A stretch of DNA of 64,000 bases, taken from Promethearchaeota archaeon. GTDB lineage: Archaea; Asgardarchaeota; Lokiarchaeia; Sigyniarchaeales; SOKP01. The stretch is from assembly GCA_019057795.1 (NCBI GenBank), contig JAHLWS010000078.1, forward strand, positions 1 through 64,000. Direction: 5' to 3'. The notes beneath the pieces are model-generated. The model had not been told where the DNA came from. It was given only the letters and a program-made list of their open reading frames with translations, and made no database searches. How positions within the stretch are numbered: the stretch's first letter is position 1; every line of letters starts with the position of its first letter. A program made the position numbers and the translations under genes. Positions 43,728-51,460 of this stretch are shown here, piece by piece.

Positions 43728-44138
43728 TTAGCCCGTTTTACCTTGAAACATTTGGTTTATTCCTTGAAGGTTATAATCCAAGGTTATAATTCTCTCTTTT
43801 AAAAACTTTAGTTGTTCATTATGTTGTTTCATAAGTTTATTGATAAATTCAATTGATTCTTCAATTGTTTTTTCAATTACGATGTCTTGGTTAACAGCCA
43901 CAAGAACTTTTTTTGTATCTTTAATTGATCCTTTTATGTTCACTAGACCCCCAATTGGGATTAGAATCTCGTCGTTTTCATCTATTCCATCTTTTAAATT
44001 ATCAAGAGTCTTTTTTGTAGTGTATAAATTTCCAAGAGACACATTGACTATTTCAAATTGCCCTTGGAACATATCTCGTTGTTCTTTAAGATACCTGAAT
44101 TGCTGTAATTGTTTTTCAAAATTTTGATTGTTTTCCAT
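43728..44138 (-). CDS. pfdA: Prefoldin subunit alpha
   Basis: About 136 residues: two long coiled-coil helices (about 1-45 and 85-130) flank ITEPS-like beta hairpins (GLVNIKGSIKDTKKVLVAVNQDIVIEKTIEESIEF). This is the prefoldin alpha architecture of archaea. It holds unfolded proteins for the thermosome. It stands between ftsY and eL18a, as in many archaeal genomes. ATG 44138 is favoured; a TTG three codons upstream is also in frame. Confidence 0.88.
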   Translation of the reverse strand: MENNQNFEKQLQQFRYLKEQRDMFQGQFEIVNVSLGNLYTTKKTLDNLKDGIDENDEILIPIGGLVNIKGSIKDTKKVLVAVNQDIVIEKTIEESIEFINKLMKQHNEQLKFLKERIITLDYNLQGINQMFQGKTG

Positions 44139-44170
44139 ACGAATCAACTATACTATATGTGAGAAAGTTT

Positions 44171-44398
44171 TTATTGCGATAATTCGCGAATAAGATAATC
44201 CTTACACTCTTCTTGAGAAATCACTTTAATTTCTTGAATATTTATTTGTCTTCTCAAAATGCCGATCGATGTGACTTGAGTAAGTGCTTTTTCAAGAGCA
44301 TTTTCTTCGTTTAAGGCTCTAACTTCCTTTCGAAACAAATATTTTTTATGTTTTTTTTTGTAAGTACCTATAATCCGATAAATTTTAATCTCTGACAT
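44171..44398 (-). CDS. rpl18a: Large ribosomal subunit protein eL18a (LX)
   Basis: The 75-residue protein begins MSEIKIYRIIGTYKKKHKKYLFRKEVRALNEENALEKALTQVTS and continues GILRRQINIQEIKVISQEEC, matching the single-domain archaeal LX form of eL18a/L20a. It is in the conserved order eIF6 - eL18a - prefoldin alpha - ftsY. Confidence 0.9.
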   Translation of the reverse strand: MSEIKIYRIIGTYKKKHKKYLFRKEVRALNEENALEKALTQVTSIGILRRQINIQEIKVISQEECKDYLIRELSQ

Positions 44399-44499
44399 GG
44401 GTTATCAATTCCTATGTATCAACGAATTTAAAATTGATAATTATTTTAAAAATATTAAATTTTTGCTTTTTTATTATGTATTGGTTAGCACTAAAGAAT

Positions 44500-45180
44500 T
44501 TAGAGTTTTAGAACGGATGTAAGTCTCATTAGTTCGGGTCCAGTAGACGCCATGCCAAAAATACCACTCTGGTCGTTAACAATCGCTCCTGAGGAGAGAT
44601 AAGGAATCCCTCGGTTAACAGTAGAGACGTCCGTTTCATCTACTTTTAAAATTGTAGAAATAATTTCAATCTCTTCATCAGTTGCAAGAGGGTGTACTAA
44701 ACATCCATGGTTATTCGTTAAAGATATCGATCCAGGAAGATAGTAATTGACGAATTCGTAAACTATGGTCTCGACATTTAAAGTATCTTCAATCTGTTTT
44801 TTATAATCTTTTAAAAAAGAAGAAATTATTGCGCCTTTATCATTACATAAAATCAAATTTCCAAAAGCGTTATCTAAAGATTTGAGAATTCCTATCTTAA
44901 AATTAGTATTCAGCTCATCTGAACATGTCTTTAACTTTTGAAGCTCATCGTCCCTAATTATATGGGGGACTATTATTCCATATTTATTACTTGCTGTGTA
45001 TACACCGATTAAATTAGAATTATTAACTGAAATGGGAAAAAATGGAACTTTAAACACGCTCTCAATTTTCATCATATATGGTTTAAGCAGAGTAGATGGA
45101 TATAAACCAAATAAATTATTGACTGCTAAATAGATCCCTATAGAGTTCTTCCCGAATATCTGGTACTTTAAAATCGTCAT
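44500..45180 (-). CDS. eif6: Translation initiation/ribosome anti-association factor aIF6
   Basis: The 226-residue protein has five repeated alpha/beta pentein units. Typical segments are NLIGVYTASNKYGIIVPHIIRDDE, GNLILCNDKGAIIS, SISLTNNHGCLVHPLATDEEIEII and GIPYLSSGAIVNDQSGIFGMASTGPELMRL (C-terminal GPEL/I motif). It binds the 50S subunit and prevents premature joining. The ATG start gives the normal length. Confidence 0.95.
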   Translation of the reverse strand: MTILKYQIFGKNSIGIYLAVNNLFGLYPSTLLKPYMMKIESVFKVPFFPISVNNSNLIGVYTASNKYGIIVPHIIRDDELQKLKTCSDELNTNFKIGILKSLDNAFGNLILCNDKGAIISSFLKDYKKQIEDTLNVETIVYEFVNYYLPGSISLTNNHGCLVHPLATDEEIEIISTILKVDETDVSTVNRGIPYLSSGAIVNDQSGIFGMASTGPELMRLTSVLKL

Positions 45181-45357
45181 TTAACAAAACTAAGAAAATC
45201 GTTATGTGGAGTATAAAGTTTTAAACCATAAATATTTTATTAAAAATAGGTAAGTTTAATGAATCTACTACTAATAATTTAAAATATCTATTATTAGCAT
45301 TACAATATCCATTATTTTGGTCAACATTTATTAATAAAAAAATCATAATTATTATTT

Positions 45358-47607
45358 ATGATAAATTGGATTATTGCTTTCTTCTATTTTCTAGAAGAGC
45401 TTGGTTTTTTAAAAATTGAAGACATGATTACTAAGAACCTTCCAATGTTGTTAATTTGCAGATTTTTCTACTGTATCGCCTATTTTCTTAATTATCATAA
45501 GAGCTTTATTGCCGAAACTAACGATAGAAAATCTTTATTTACTCAAAAAGAGATTGTAATCTTCATTTTCAAACAATTGATCTTAATACTCTTTGGAACA
45601 ATCTATTTGGTTTTTGCTGTGTTTATTAGCTTTTATTCCTTAATGATGAGCGGAAGATACATTACCAATATTTCTGAAAAAAGAAAAAATAGATTACTGA
45701 GTATTTTAGGAAAACTTATAACTTTTTCCGCTCCACTTATTGGTATTTTATGGTATACTTTTATCGTAGCGAATTATTATTCCCTTGCTGCTATTGGAGT
45801 GAGCGTAATTGCGTTCCTTCACTATGGATTAAAAATCTCCTCCTTGTCTTTAACTAAAATCTTAGAAAAGTATAGTAAAAGGCGCATCGAGAAAATCCCT
45901 AAAATTATCCCATACCTTCTATTAATTATTTTAATTGCTTTCCCAACTACGGTAATTCTGGGAACTGGAATCTATAAAGTTCAAGAAAAGCAAACATATA
46001 TGGTCCCTATGCGAGATAATATTGAATTAGCCACGGATGTCTATTTTGCTCCTGGATCCTTTGGGGTCCCTCGCCCCGTTATTTTGATTAGAACACCTTA
46101 TGGTAAATCTGGTTGGGCGTATGATTTATATTCTCCCATTTATCTAATTCAAGACTATCATTTAGTTATTCAAGATTTACGTGGTACTCATGATTCTGAG
46201 GGAGGAGAGAGCTTTCTTCTCTTTGTAAATTCTTATAAAGATGGTGTTGATACAATTGATTGGATATTAGATCAAAGCTGGTCTAATGGAAAAATAGCTA
46301 GTGCAGGGGTTTCTGCTCTATGCCTTAACCAATATTACTATGCTGGAATGGGTCCAGATGGATTATTAGCTCAGCAATTATGGTTTGGTACACCAGAAAT
46401 GTTTGACCACGCTATCTTCCAAGGATCTTATCATAAATCCTCCGTTGAGACTTGGATAAAAAGCACTTCTCCTACGAATTGGCGTTATCAAGTGGATACA
46501 ATTTTTTCTAAAACAATCCCTAAAAATGAAATTCTTTACAACTCGACGTCGCTATCAATTCCTATAGGACCGCATTATTCAAATGTTTCTGTCTACGGAA
46601 TTCATGTTGGTGGTTGGTACGATCATTTCTTACAAGGTACTATTGATGGGTATATTGGATACGATGATTATGGGGCTACTAGGGCACAAGGACATCAAAA
46701 ATTGGTGATGGGTCCATGGACTCATGGTTCGATTTATGGCGGACAACAAGGAGAGTTACTATATCCTGGTAATTCTAATGGATTCGATTTATTGCTCGAT
46801 TGGGAGATGGAAATCTTTGATGAAGCTTTGTTAGGCATTCCTGCTGACTGGAGTAGAGCGAGAGTTGCATACTATTTAATGGGTGATGTGGATGTTGATT
46901 CGGATAACTGGAATTACTGGCGTTATGCATATGATTGGCCATTAGATCATGTAGACGATACATGGTATTTCGATGCTGAGGGAGGATTAAGTAAAACCTC
47001 TGCTGGTTTAATAAATAAAGGTTTCTCTTATTTATACGATCCTCGATACCCAGTTCCAAACTTAGGAGGTCAAAATCAGCCATTTGATCTGGCGGGTCCC
47101 ATGGATCAAACATCAATAGAAAATCGATCCGATGTTTTGATATTCGAGACTCCTATTTTAACAGAAACCGTGGAAACAGTTGGTAGAATATGGGGCAACT
47201 TGTTCATTAGTTCAAATTGTACTGACACAGATTTTACTATTAAGTTGACTGATGTATATCCTGACGGTAGATCTATGTTAGTTACTGACGGATCGTTAAC
47301 TGTTCGATATAGATATAACTACACTTCGGAAGTTTTTATGTCAGGTAATCAAAATGATGTTTATGAGCTATTAATAGATTGTTGGTCTACAGCTTATTCT
47401 TTTGCGCCAGGTCATAAAATAAGAGTAACTATTTCGAGTTCTAACTATCCTCGTTTTGCTACAAACCCTAATACTGGAGCACCACTAGCACGAGATTACT
47501 TAAATGCTAACATTGCGAATAATACTCTTCTCGTTGGACCATTATACAGTTCAAGCATCATTTTACCGAGATTAGTGAATATGAGTAGCACTCATACAAT
47601 TTATTAA
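45358..47607 (+). CDS. Membrane-anchored CocE/NonD-type (Xaa-Pro dipeptidyl-peptidase-like) hydrolase
   Basis: The 749-residue protein has an N-terminal membrane part of about five hydrophobic helices (1-215), then a CocE/NonD alpha/beta hydrolase: VPMRDNIELATDVYFAPGS..PVILIRTPYGKSGW (about 220-250), IQDLRGTHDSEGG (about 275-287), nucleophile region GVSALCLNQY (Ser about 317), and a C-terminal jelly roll (about 540-735; GHKIRVTISSSNYPRFATNPNTG). Known relatives hydrolyse acyl-Pro peptides or esters; the membrane part is unusual. The active site probably faces outside. It interrupts an informational gene cluster on the opposite strand. Confidence 0.82.
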   Translation: MINWIIAFFYFLEELGFLKIEDMITKNLPMLLICRFFYCIAYFLNYHKSFIAETNDRKSLFTQKEIVIFIFKQLILILFGTIYLVFAVFISFYSLMMSGRYITNISEKRKNRLLSILGKLITFSAPLIGILWYTFIVANYYSLAAIGVSVIAFLHYGLKISSLSLTKILEKYSKRRIEKIPKIIPYLLLIILIAFPTTVILGTGIYKVQEKQTYMVPMRDNIELATDVYFAPGSFGVPRPVILIRTPYGKSGWAYDLYSPIYLIQDYHLVIQDLRGTHDSEGGESFLLFVNSYKDGVDTIDWILDQSWSNGKIASAGVSALCLNQYYYAGMGPDGLLAQQLWFGTPEMFDHAIFQGSYHKSSVETWIKSTSPTNWRYQVDTIFSKTIPKNEILYNSTSLSIPIGPHYSNVSVYGIHVGGWYDHFLQGTIDGYIGYDDYGATRAQGHQKLVMGPWTHGSIYGGQQGELLYPGNSNGFDLLLDWEMEIFDEALLGIPADWSRARVAYYLMGDVDVDSDNWNYWRYAYDWPLDHVDDTWYFDAEGGLSKTSAGLINKGFSYLYDPRYPVPNLGGQNQPFDLAGPMDQTSIENRSDVLIFETPILTETVETVGRIWGNLFISSNCTDTDFTIKLTDVYPDGRSMLVTDGSLTVRYRYNYTSEVFMSGNQNDVYELLIDCWSTAYSFAPGHKIRVTISSSNYPRFATNPNTGAPLARDYLNANIANNTLLVGPLYSSSIILPRLVNMSSTHTIY

Positions 47608-47619
47608 TACTTCTTTTTA

Positions 47620-47856
47620 TTATTTTAGCATTTTTAAAAATTCTAATTCATCGATGAAAGTTACACCTAAATCTCTAGCTTTTTTAAAGTTCCTAGATTT
47701 AACATCGGGGTTATTTGTAACTATATACCATAAATCGTTTGAAATGGCGTCTCTTATAACACCCCCCTTCTCAATTACTTTTAATTTTGCTTCTTCTTTA
47801 TTCATAGTTTCTAAATTTCCCGAAAAGTAGAATTTTATTAAAGATAAATCAGCTAT
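47620..47856 (-). CDS. Stand-alone BRCT-domain mini-protein, non-standard start
   Basis: A BRCT domain as in the C-terminus of NAD-dependent DNA ligases: KFYFSGNLETMNKEEAKLKVIEKGGVIRDAISNDLWYIVTNNPDVKSRNFKKARDLGVTFIDELEFLKML (broken here: strand 1 KFYFSGN, then GGV, YIVTNNP, KKARDLGV). The only ATG (47805) lies after the first beta strand. The frame is open to a stop at 47872-47874 without ATG/GTG/TTG; an ATA at 47856 has GGT five bases before it. BRCT domains bind phosphoproteins or DNA ends; no partner is visible nearby. Confidence 0.65.
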   Translation of the reverse strand: MADLSLIKFYFSGNLETMNKEEAKLKVIEKGGVIRDAISNDLWYIVTNNPDVKSRNFKKARDLGVTFIDELEFLKMLK

Positions 47857-47985
47857 ATTTGACCATCTTCCTTAAGTGTTTAGTTTTGAAATTTTACAAC
47901 AAGAAGATTAAACGAAGTAGCTTTTAAAATTAAATGACTATTAAAAATTTTTAATTTTTAGAATAAAGATAGTGTATTTGTATGT

Positions 47986-48450
47986 TTATTCGGCCAAATA
48001 AACAACTACTAAGCCGTCAATGTTCTTAGTTGCCCTGACCTTTATCTTTCTTGGAGGCTTTTGAATGCCTCTTGACCATATCTTTTCATTTACAGGTTGC
48101 GAAATAATTAGAGATTCAGGTTTGAAATGGCGTTCCATAAATTCTCTGAGATATCTAATCGCTTTTTTTGCCCGCTTATTTCTCGGACCTCGCCGTGCTT
48201 TTGCTAGAGGAATCACATATATTCGTTCATCTATAATTTCTTCCTTAGGGGCTTCTTCCTCTTCTATTTCTTCTAATTCTTCAAGCTCTTCTTCAAAAAC
48301 TTCGCTAACTTCTTCTTCAGAAATCTCATCTAAGCTAAATTCTTCGATCTCTTCTATTTCTTCGTCTTCTACTTTTTCAACTTCTTCAGAATCAGTTAGT
48401 TCTTCCTCTAAGTCGTCCAAACTGATTTCTTTTGTTTTTTTTTTTGCCAT
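47986..48450 (-). CDS. rpl31e: Large ribosomal subunit protein eL31 with long acidic N-terminal extension
   Basis: The C-terminal ~80 of 154 residues are a normal eL31: ERIYVIPLAKARRGPRNKRAKKAIRYLREFMERHFKPESLIIS and KIWSRGIQKPPRKIKVRATKNIDGLVVVYLAE. Residues about 5-73 are almost wholly Glu/Asp with hydrophobics (EELTDSEEVEKVEDEEIEEIEEF). Usual archaeal eL31 has no such extension. eL31 lies at the tunnel exit, so an acidic tail would project near nascent-chain factors. It lies 34 nt after eL39 on the same strand. Confidence 0.92.
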   Translation of the reverse strand: MAKKKTKEISLDDLEEELTDSEEVEKVEDEEIEEIEEFSLDEISEEEVSEVFEEELEELEEIEEEEAPKEEIIDERIYVIPLAKARRGPRNKRAKKAIRYLREFMERHFKPESLIISQPVNEKIWSRGIQKPPRKIKVRATKNIDGLVVVYLAE

Positions 48451-48484
48451 TTTGAATCAATAATGTTATAAATTTGTCTTTAAC

Positions 48485-48646
48485 TTAATCTCTTTTTAAT
48501 CTTGTATTTCGCCACTGTCTTCCCGAGTAGGGGTTGTTTTTAACTTTGCCTCCAGTTCTCTTAACAACCCAGGTTGGAACTGAGCGACTTTGGTTAAGCT
48601 TTTTAGCTCTTCTTAATTTTGAGGGTAGATCTTTATTACGTGCCAT
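48485..48646 (-). CDS. rpl39e: Large ribosomal subunit protein eL39 (53 aa)
   Basis: The short frame from ATG 48646 reads MARNKDLPSKLRRAKKLNQS, RSVPTWVVKRTGGKVKNNPY and SGRQWRNTRLKRD, a textbook archaeal eL39. It is a basic peptide lining the exit tunnel. The gene is 17 nt after the PDCD5-like gene and 34 nt before eL31. Confidence 0.95.
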   Translation of the reverse strand: MARNKDLPSKLRRAKKLNQSRSVPTWVVKRTGGKVKNNPYSGRQWRNTRLKRD

Positions 48647-48663
48647 AATACTAATCTCAACCT

Positions 48664-49005
48664 TTATTTTTTGATATTAAATTCTTTTTTTTTTCCTGTG
48701 GTTGTAATTTGTTCTAAAATTTTTTTAAATTCTTTATCGGGTAATGGAGTAGCTCCACGCAGCTTCCCTGATTGGTACAATTGTATTAATTGTAATTCGA
48801 TCTGTTCTGCGAATTGAGGTTTTACTATTCTTATGTTTTCTAATCGTTGGCGTCCTTCTTGGCTCAATATTTGTCTCATTATTTGATATTTTTTGCTTAC
48901 ATATTCTTTTTGTTGATGTTCGGCATATTGTTGTTGGGCTGCTTGTTGCTTTAATTCTTCTAGTTTTCTTCTTCTAATGTTTTCTAATTCATCTTCTTCG
49001 CTCAA
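48664..49005 (-). CDS. PDCD5/TFAR19-family DNA-binding protein
   Basis: The 113-residue protein begins MSEEDELENIRRRKLEELKQQAAQQQ, then HQQKEYVSKKYQIMRQILSQEGRQRLENIRIVKPQFAEQIELQLIQLYQSGKLRG, the family's helical bundle with the LxPEARERLxNIxLVKPExAxxVE motif. Function in archaea is unclear; a link to ribosome or chaperonin biology is suggested by its conserved place between eS19 and eL39. Start is TTG, with GTGGT six bases upstream. Confidence 0.9.
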   Translation of the reverse strand: MSEEDELENIRRRKLEELKQQAAQQQYAEHQQKEYVSKKYQIMRQILSQEGRQRLENIRIVKPQFAEQIELQLIQLYQSGKLRGATPLPDKEFKKILEQITTTGKKKEFNIKK

Positions 49006-49036
49006 AGTTAGACCACAAAGAATAATTTGATTAAAT

Positions 49037-49459
49037 TTATTTTCTTAAAATTGCGTACGCAGTTCTCTCTAAGAGACTTGTCCCTTCTGGAGAAACAATC
49101 CTACCTTTTTTATCTTGTTTTACGATTAAATTGGCTTTTTCTAGCTGCTGCAACGCAACCCGGATAATTTTTCCGCTTCCTTTAGCGCTGTGATGACGCC
49201 CTGGTCCTTTTCTATTTTTTCCCCCGTAATATTTTCTGAGTTTATTAACGCCAATTGGGCCAAATTTTTTAAGTTTCCTCAATAGTGAAGCGCATCTGAT
49301 ATACCAGAAATTTTCATGATCAATTGGAGCTAATTCCTTAAAAAATGCCGTCTTCCAAAATTGACTTCCTTCAGGCGGTTTAATTTCGGGATAATCCTTC
49401 AATTTTTCTGCTAATGTTTTTATCAGTTTCTCGGGTTCTACGATATATATGCTAATAAT
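49037..49459 (-). CDS. rps19e: Small ribosomal subunit protein eS19, probable ATT start
   Basis: eS19 binds the 30S head. The first TTG in frame (49402) would cut off helix 1; upstream the frame encodes SIYIVEPEKLIKTLAEKLKD, equivalent to the family's VYDVPADKLIEKLAEKLK. Then IKPPEGSQFWKTAFFKELAPIDHENFWYIRCASLLRKL and KNRKGPGRHHSAKGSGKIIRVALQQLEKANLI complete the protein (140 residues). Between the upstream stop (49478-49480) and this N-terminus no ATG/GTG/TTG exists; ATT at 49459 lies five bases after GGTG. Confidence 0.93.
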   Translation of the reverse strand: MISIYIVEPEKLIKTLAEKLKDYPEIKPPEGSQFWKTAFFKELAPIDHENFWYIRCASLLRKLKKFGPIGVNKLRKYYGGKNRKGPGRHHSAKGSGKIIRVALQQLEKANLIVKQDKKGRIVSPEGTSLLERTAYAILRK

Positions 49460-49546
49460 TAATACACCAAGAATTAATTATTTATGATACATTTTAAAAG
49501 ATTAAGTAGATTAAAAATTTTTTGATAATTATGGTATTTGGGGACA

Positions 49547-49816
49547 ATGAATCAAGACGAGTTTAAAAAAGTATTATTATCACAACCACATTGTACTTTG
49601 GGAAAAAAAGGAATTACAGATGAATTTATTGCTCATGTACGGCAATTGCTTAAAAGATATAAAATAATAAAAATAAAAATGTTAAAATCTATAGCAAATA
49701 AATCAAATATTAAAAGTATAGCAGACCAGATATCTCAAGCGACGGATTCACATGTTTTAGATGTAAGAGGTAAAACTATTATTGTTTCAAAGCGTCAAAT
49801 TAAAAAAAAGAATTAA
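49547..49816 (+). CDS. CRM/YhbY-domain RNA-binding protein
   Basis: About 89 residues with the CRM fold: LGKKGITDEFIAHVRQLLKRYKIIKIKML (about 18-46) followed by IADQISQATDSHVLDVRGKTIIVSKR. The GKxGIT loop corresponds to the family's GxxG RNA-binding loop. YhbY proteins associate with pre-50S particles. ATG 49547 is preferred to TTG 49538; the gene is divergent from eS19 and leads into rnp4 and nep1. Confidence 0.85.
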   Translation: MNQDEFKKVLLSQPHCTLGKKGITDEFIAHVRQLLKRYKIIKIKMLKSIANKSNIKSIADQISQATDSHVLDVRGKTIIVSKRQIKKKN

Positions 49817-49838
49817 AATTAATTGTGAAATAACCTAA

Positions 49839-50168
49839 ATGGCTAAAAATAAAAGAAAACATCAAGCTATTATTAAACAAATAGCAGATACGAGAATGAG
49901 CTATTTATTTCAAAAAGCACACGATATATTCCCAAACAATAAAGAATTAGCTAATAGGTATGTGTACTTAGCGCGACGATATGCTCAAAGAGCTAAGATT
50001 AAAATCCCCCCAATTTGGAAAAAAAGGATTTGTCATAAATGTAAGGGATTCCTTTATCCTGGAATTAATTGTAGAACGAGAATACATTCAAAAGGAAAAG
50101 GTTCTCATGTATCAACGACTTGTTTGGATTGTAATCAAACAACGCGGTATTTTTTTAAAATAAAGTAA
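49839..50168 (+). CDS. rnp4: RNase P protein component 4 (Rpp21/Rpr2 homologue)
   Basis: The 109-residue protein has two N-terminal helices (SYLFQKAHDIFPNNKELANRYVYLARRYAQRAKIKIP) and a zinc ribbon with CHKC (about 64-67) and CLDC (about 95-98) around GFLYPGINCRTRIHSKGKG. It helps RNase P cleave pre-tRNA leaders. It lies 22 nt after the YhbY gene and 37 nt before nep1. Confidence 0.92.
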   Translation: MAKNKRKHQAIIKQIADTRMSYLFQKAHDIFPNNKELANRYVYLARRYAQRAKIKIPPIWKKRICHKCKGFLYPGINCRTRIHSKGKGSHVSTTCLDCNQTTRYFFKIK

Positions 50169-50205
50169 TTCATAGATAAAAAATATAATAAATTTCGGAT
50201 TTAAA

Positions 50206-50880
50206 ATGCCTTTAACGATAATTCTGGCAGAATGCGGACTAGAATTGATCCCCAAAGAAATTAGGAAGCATTCAGCTATCCAGAGGAACCTAAAAAGAGA
50301 TAATTATTCCTCACAACTCCTTGATAACGCATTACATCATTCTGCGATGGTTAAGTTAAAAGATGTTGGAAAAAGAGGGCGGCCTGATATTACACATAGC
50401 TGCCTATTAAACGCTTTGGGATCTCCCTTGAATAAAAGTGGTAATTTAAAACTATACATTCATACTTTAAATAATAAAATATTCGAATTTAATCCACAAA
50501 TCAAAATCACTAGAAATTATAATAGATTTAAAGGATTAATGGCAAAATTGCTAAGGGAAAATGAGATTCGAATAAAAGAATTACTTTTAATTTCGCAATT
50601 TAATGGAAATCTAAGGGATTTAGTAAAATCTTTTAAAAAGAGGGAAATCGTAATATTTTCAAGCAGGGGGGAATTAGTTAAATATCATCTCGATTTATTT
50701 GATAAAGATTTGAAAAAAAATTATATTGCTATTATTGGTGGTTTTCAAAAAGGTTATTTTACAGAAGATATCTTAAACCTAAGCGATAAAATTGTATCAA
50801 TTTCGAATTATTCTTTGGATGCGTGGGTTATCTTAAATAAAATAGTTAGCTATTATGAAATTACTAATGACATTATTTAA
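50206..50880 (+). CDS. nep1: rRNA small subunit pseudouridine methyltransferase Nep1
   Basis: The 224-residue SPOUT methyltransferase begins MPLTIILAECGLELIP and carries GKRGRPDITHSCLLNALGSPLNK (about 57-80), RNYNRFKGLMAKLL (about 103-116) and the C-terminal knot AIIGGFQKGYF..ILNLSDKIVSISNYSLDAWVILNKIV. It makes N1-methylpseudouridine in helix 35 of 16S rRNA and aids 30S assembly. Confidence 0.93.
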   Translation: MPLTIILAECGLELIPKEIRKHSAIQRNLKRDNYSSQLLDNALHHSAMVKLKDVGKRGRPDITHSCLLNALGSPLNKSGNLKLYIHTLNNKIFEFNPQIKITRNYNRFKGLMAKLLRENEIRIKELLLISQFNGNLRDLVKSFKKREIVIFSSRGELVKYHLDLFDKDLKKNYIAIIGGFQKGYFTEDILNLSDKIVSISNYSLDAWVILNKIVSYYEITNDII

Positions 50881-50962
50881 CAAAATAAGTATAAGAAAGT
50901 TTTTTTTTAATCGTTAATATATACAAATAATCAAATTTTTTTCAATACCACTTGAAAAATTC

Positions 50963-50972
50963 TTTTTAAGTA
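50963..50972 (+). promoter_or_regulatory. TATA-like box of tRNA-Gly
   Basis: TTTTTAAGTA lies 18-27 bases before the first tRNA nucleotide, the expected distance for an archaeal stable-RNA promoter. Confidence 0.4.
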
Positions 50973-50989
50973 TCTTCTGTTTTTACATT

Positions 50990-51061
50990 GCGCTCTTAGT
51001 ATAGTGGTTAGAATCTCGGGTTTCCAACCCGAGGACCCGGGTTCAATTCCCGGAGGGCGCA
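50990..51061 (+). tRNA. tRNA-Gly (anticodon TCC)
   Basis: A full cloverleaf is visible: acceptor GCGCTCT pairs with AGGGCGC (one T-G pair), the D arm contains AGTGGTTAGA, the anticodon stem TCGGG/CCCGA closes the loop TTTCCAA (anticodon TCC), and the T arm CCGGG-TTCAATT-CCCGG is standard. There is no intron and CCA is not encoded. It reads GGA codons, and by wobble other GGN codons. Confidence 0.95.
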
Positions 51062-51114
51062 TTTATTTAGTATATGCGATATCCATACCAGAGCAATAAT
51101 TATTTACCTTTTCG

Positions 51115-51276
51115 TCTTTAAATGTAATTGAGGAATTTGCAGAGGAATTTTTAGCCGCTAAGAAGTTTTATGAAAAAATAGGATTTAAATTAGATTGTAC
51201 TCAAGACATTAATGAAGATCAAATTTTCTTTGTAAAGAAAAAGAAAAAAAAGAAAAATAGTTCAATTAAGGAGTAA
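51115..51276 (+). pseudogene. C-terminal gene fragment, GNAT-like
   Basis: An open frame without a start reads IEEFAEEFLAAKKFYEKIGFKLDC, then TQDINEDQIFFVKKKKKKKN and a stop. The AxxFYEKIGF block resembles the C-terminal motif B of GNAT acetyltransferases (it also occurs in glyoxalase-fold proteins). Everything upstream is missing and the frame is closed by a stop before 51100. It lies just downstream of the tRNA-Gly gene. Confidence 0.5.
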
Positions 51277-51460
51277 TTCTAACTTGTTTAATATTGTGAT
51301 TTGGAAAAAAATCGATTTTTCCTTCTTCCATTCCAGATACTAGTAATCCTGAATTCATAAATTTATAATCAGCATTTTTTAGAATAGTATCTGGTACACG
51401 AGAAGGGGTTTTACGACCTATAAACCAAATCTTAATTTCTGTTGCTTTTTCCCATTCCAT
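51266..51460 (-). CDS. Hypothetical 64-aa protein
   Basis: The product (MEWEKATEIKIWFIGRKTPS... ending NHNIKQVRITP) alternates strands and turns and is not A+T-biased nonsense. RKTPSRVPDTILKNADYKF might form a small alpha/beta domain. No family is recognised. Its end overlaps the GNAT-like fragment by 11 nt on the opposite strand. Confidence 0.55.
   Translation of the reverse strand: MEWEKATEIKIWFIGRKTPSRVPDTILKNADYKFMNSGLLVSGMEEGKIDFFPNHNIKQVRITP

Noticed and set aside
46775..47116. 113-codon minus-strand frame
   Set aside because: It is antisense to the conserved jelly-roll part of the CocE-type hydrolase.
48065..48463. Ser-rich plus-strand frame
   Set aside because: It is the shadow of the acidic extension of eL31.
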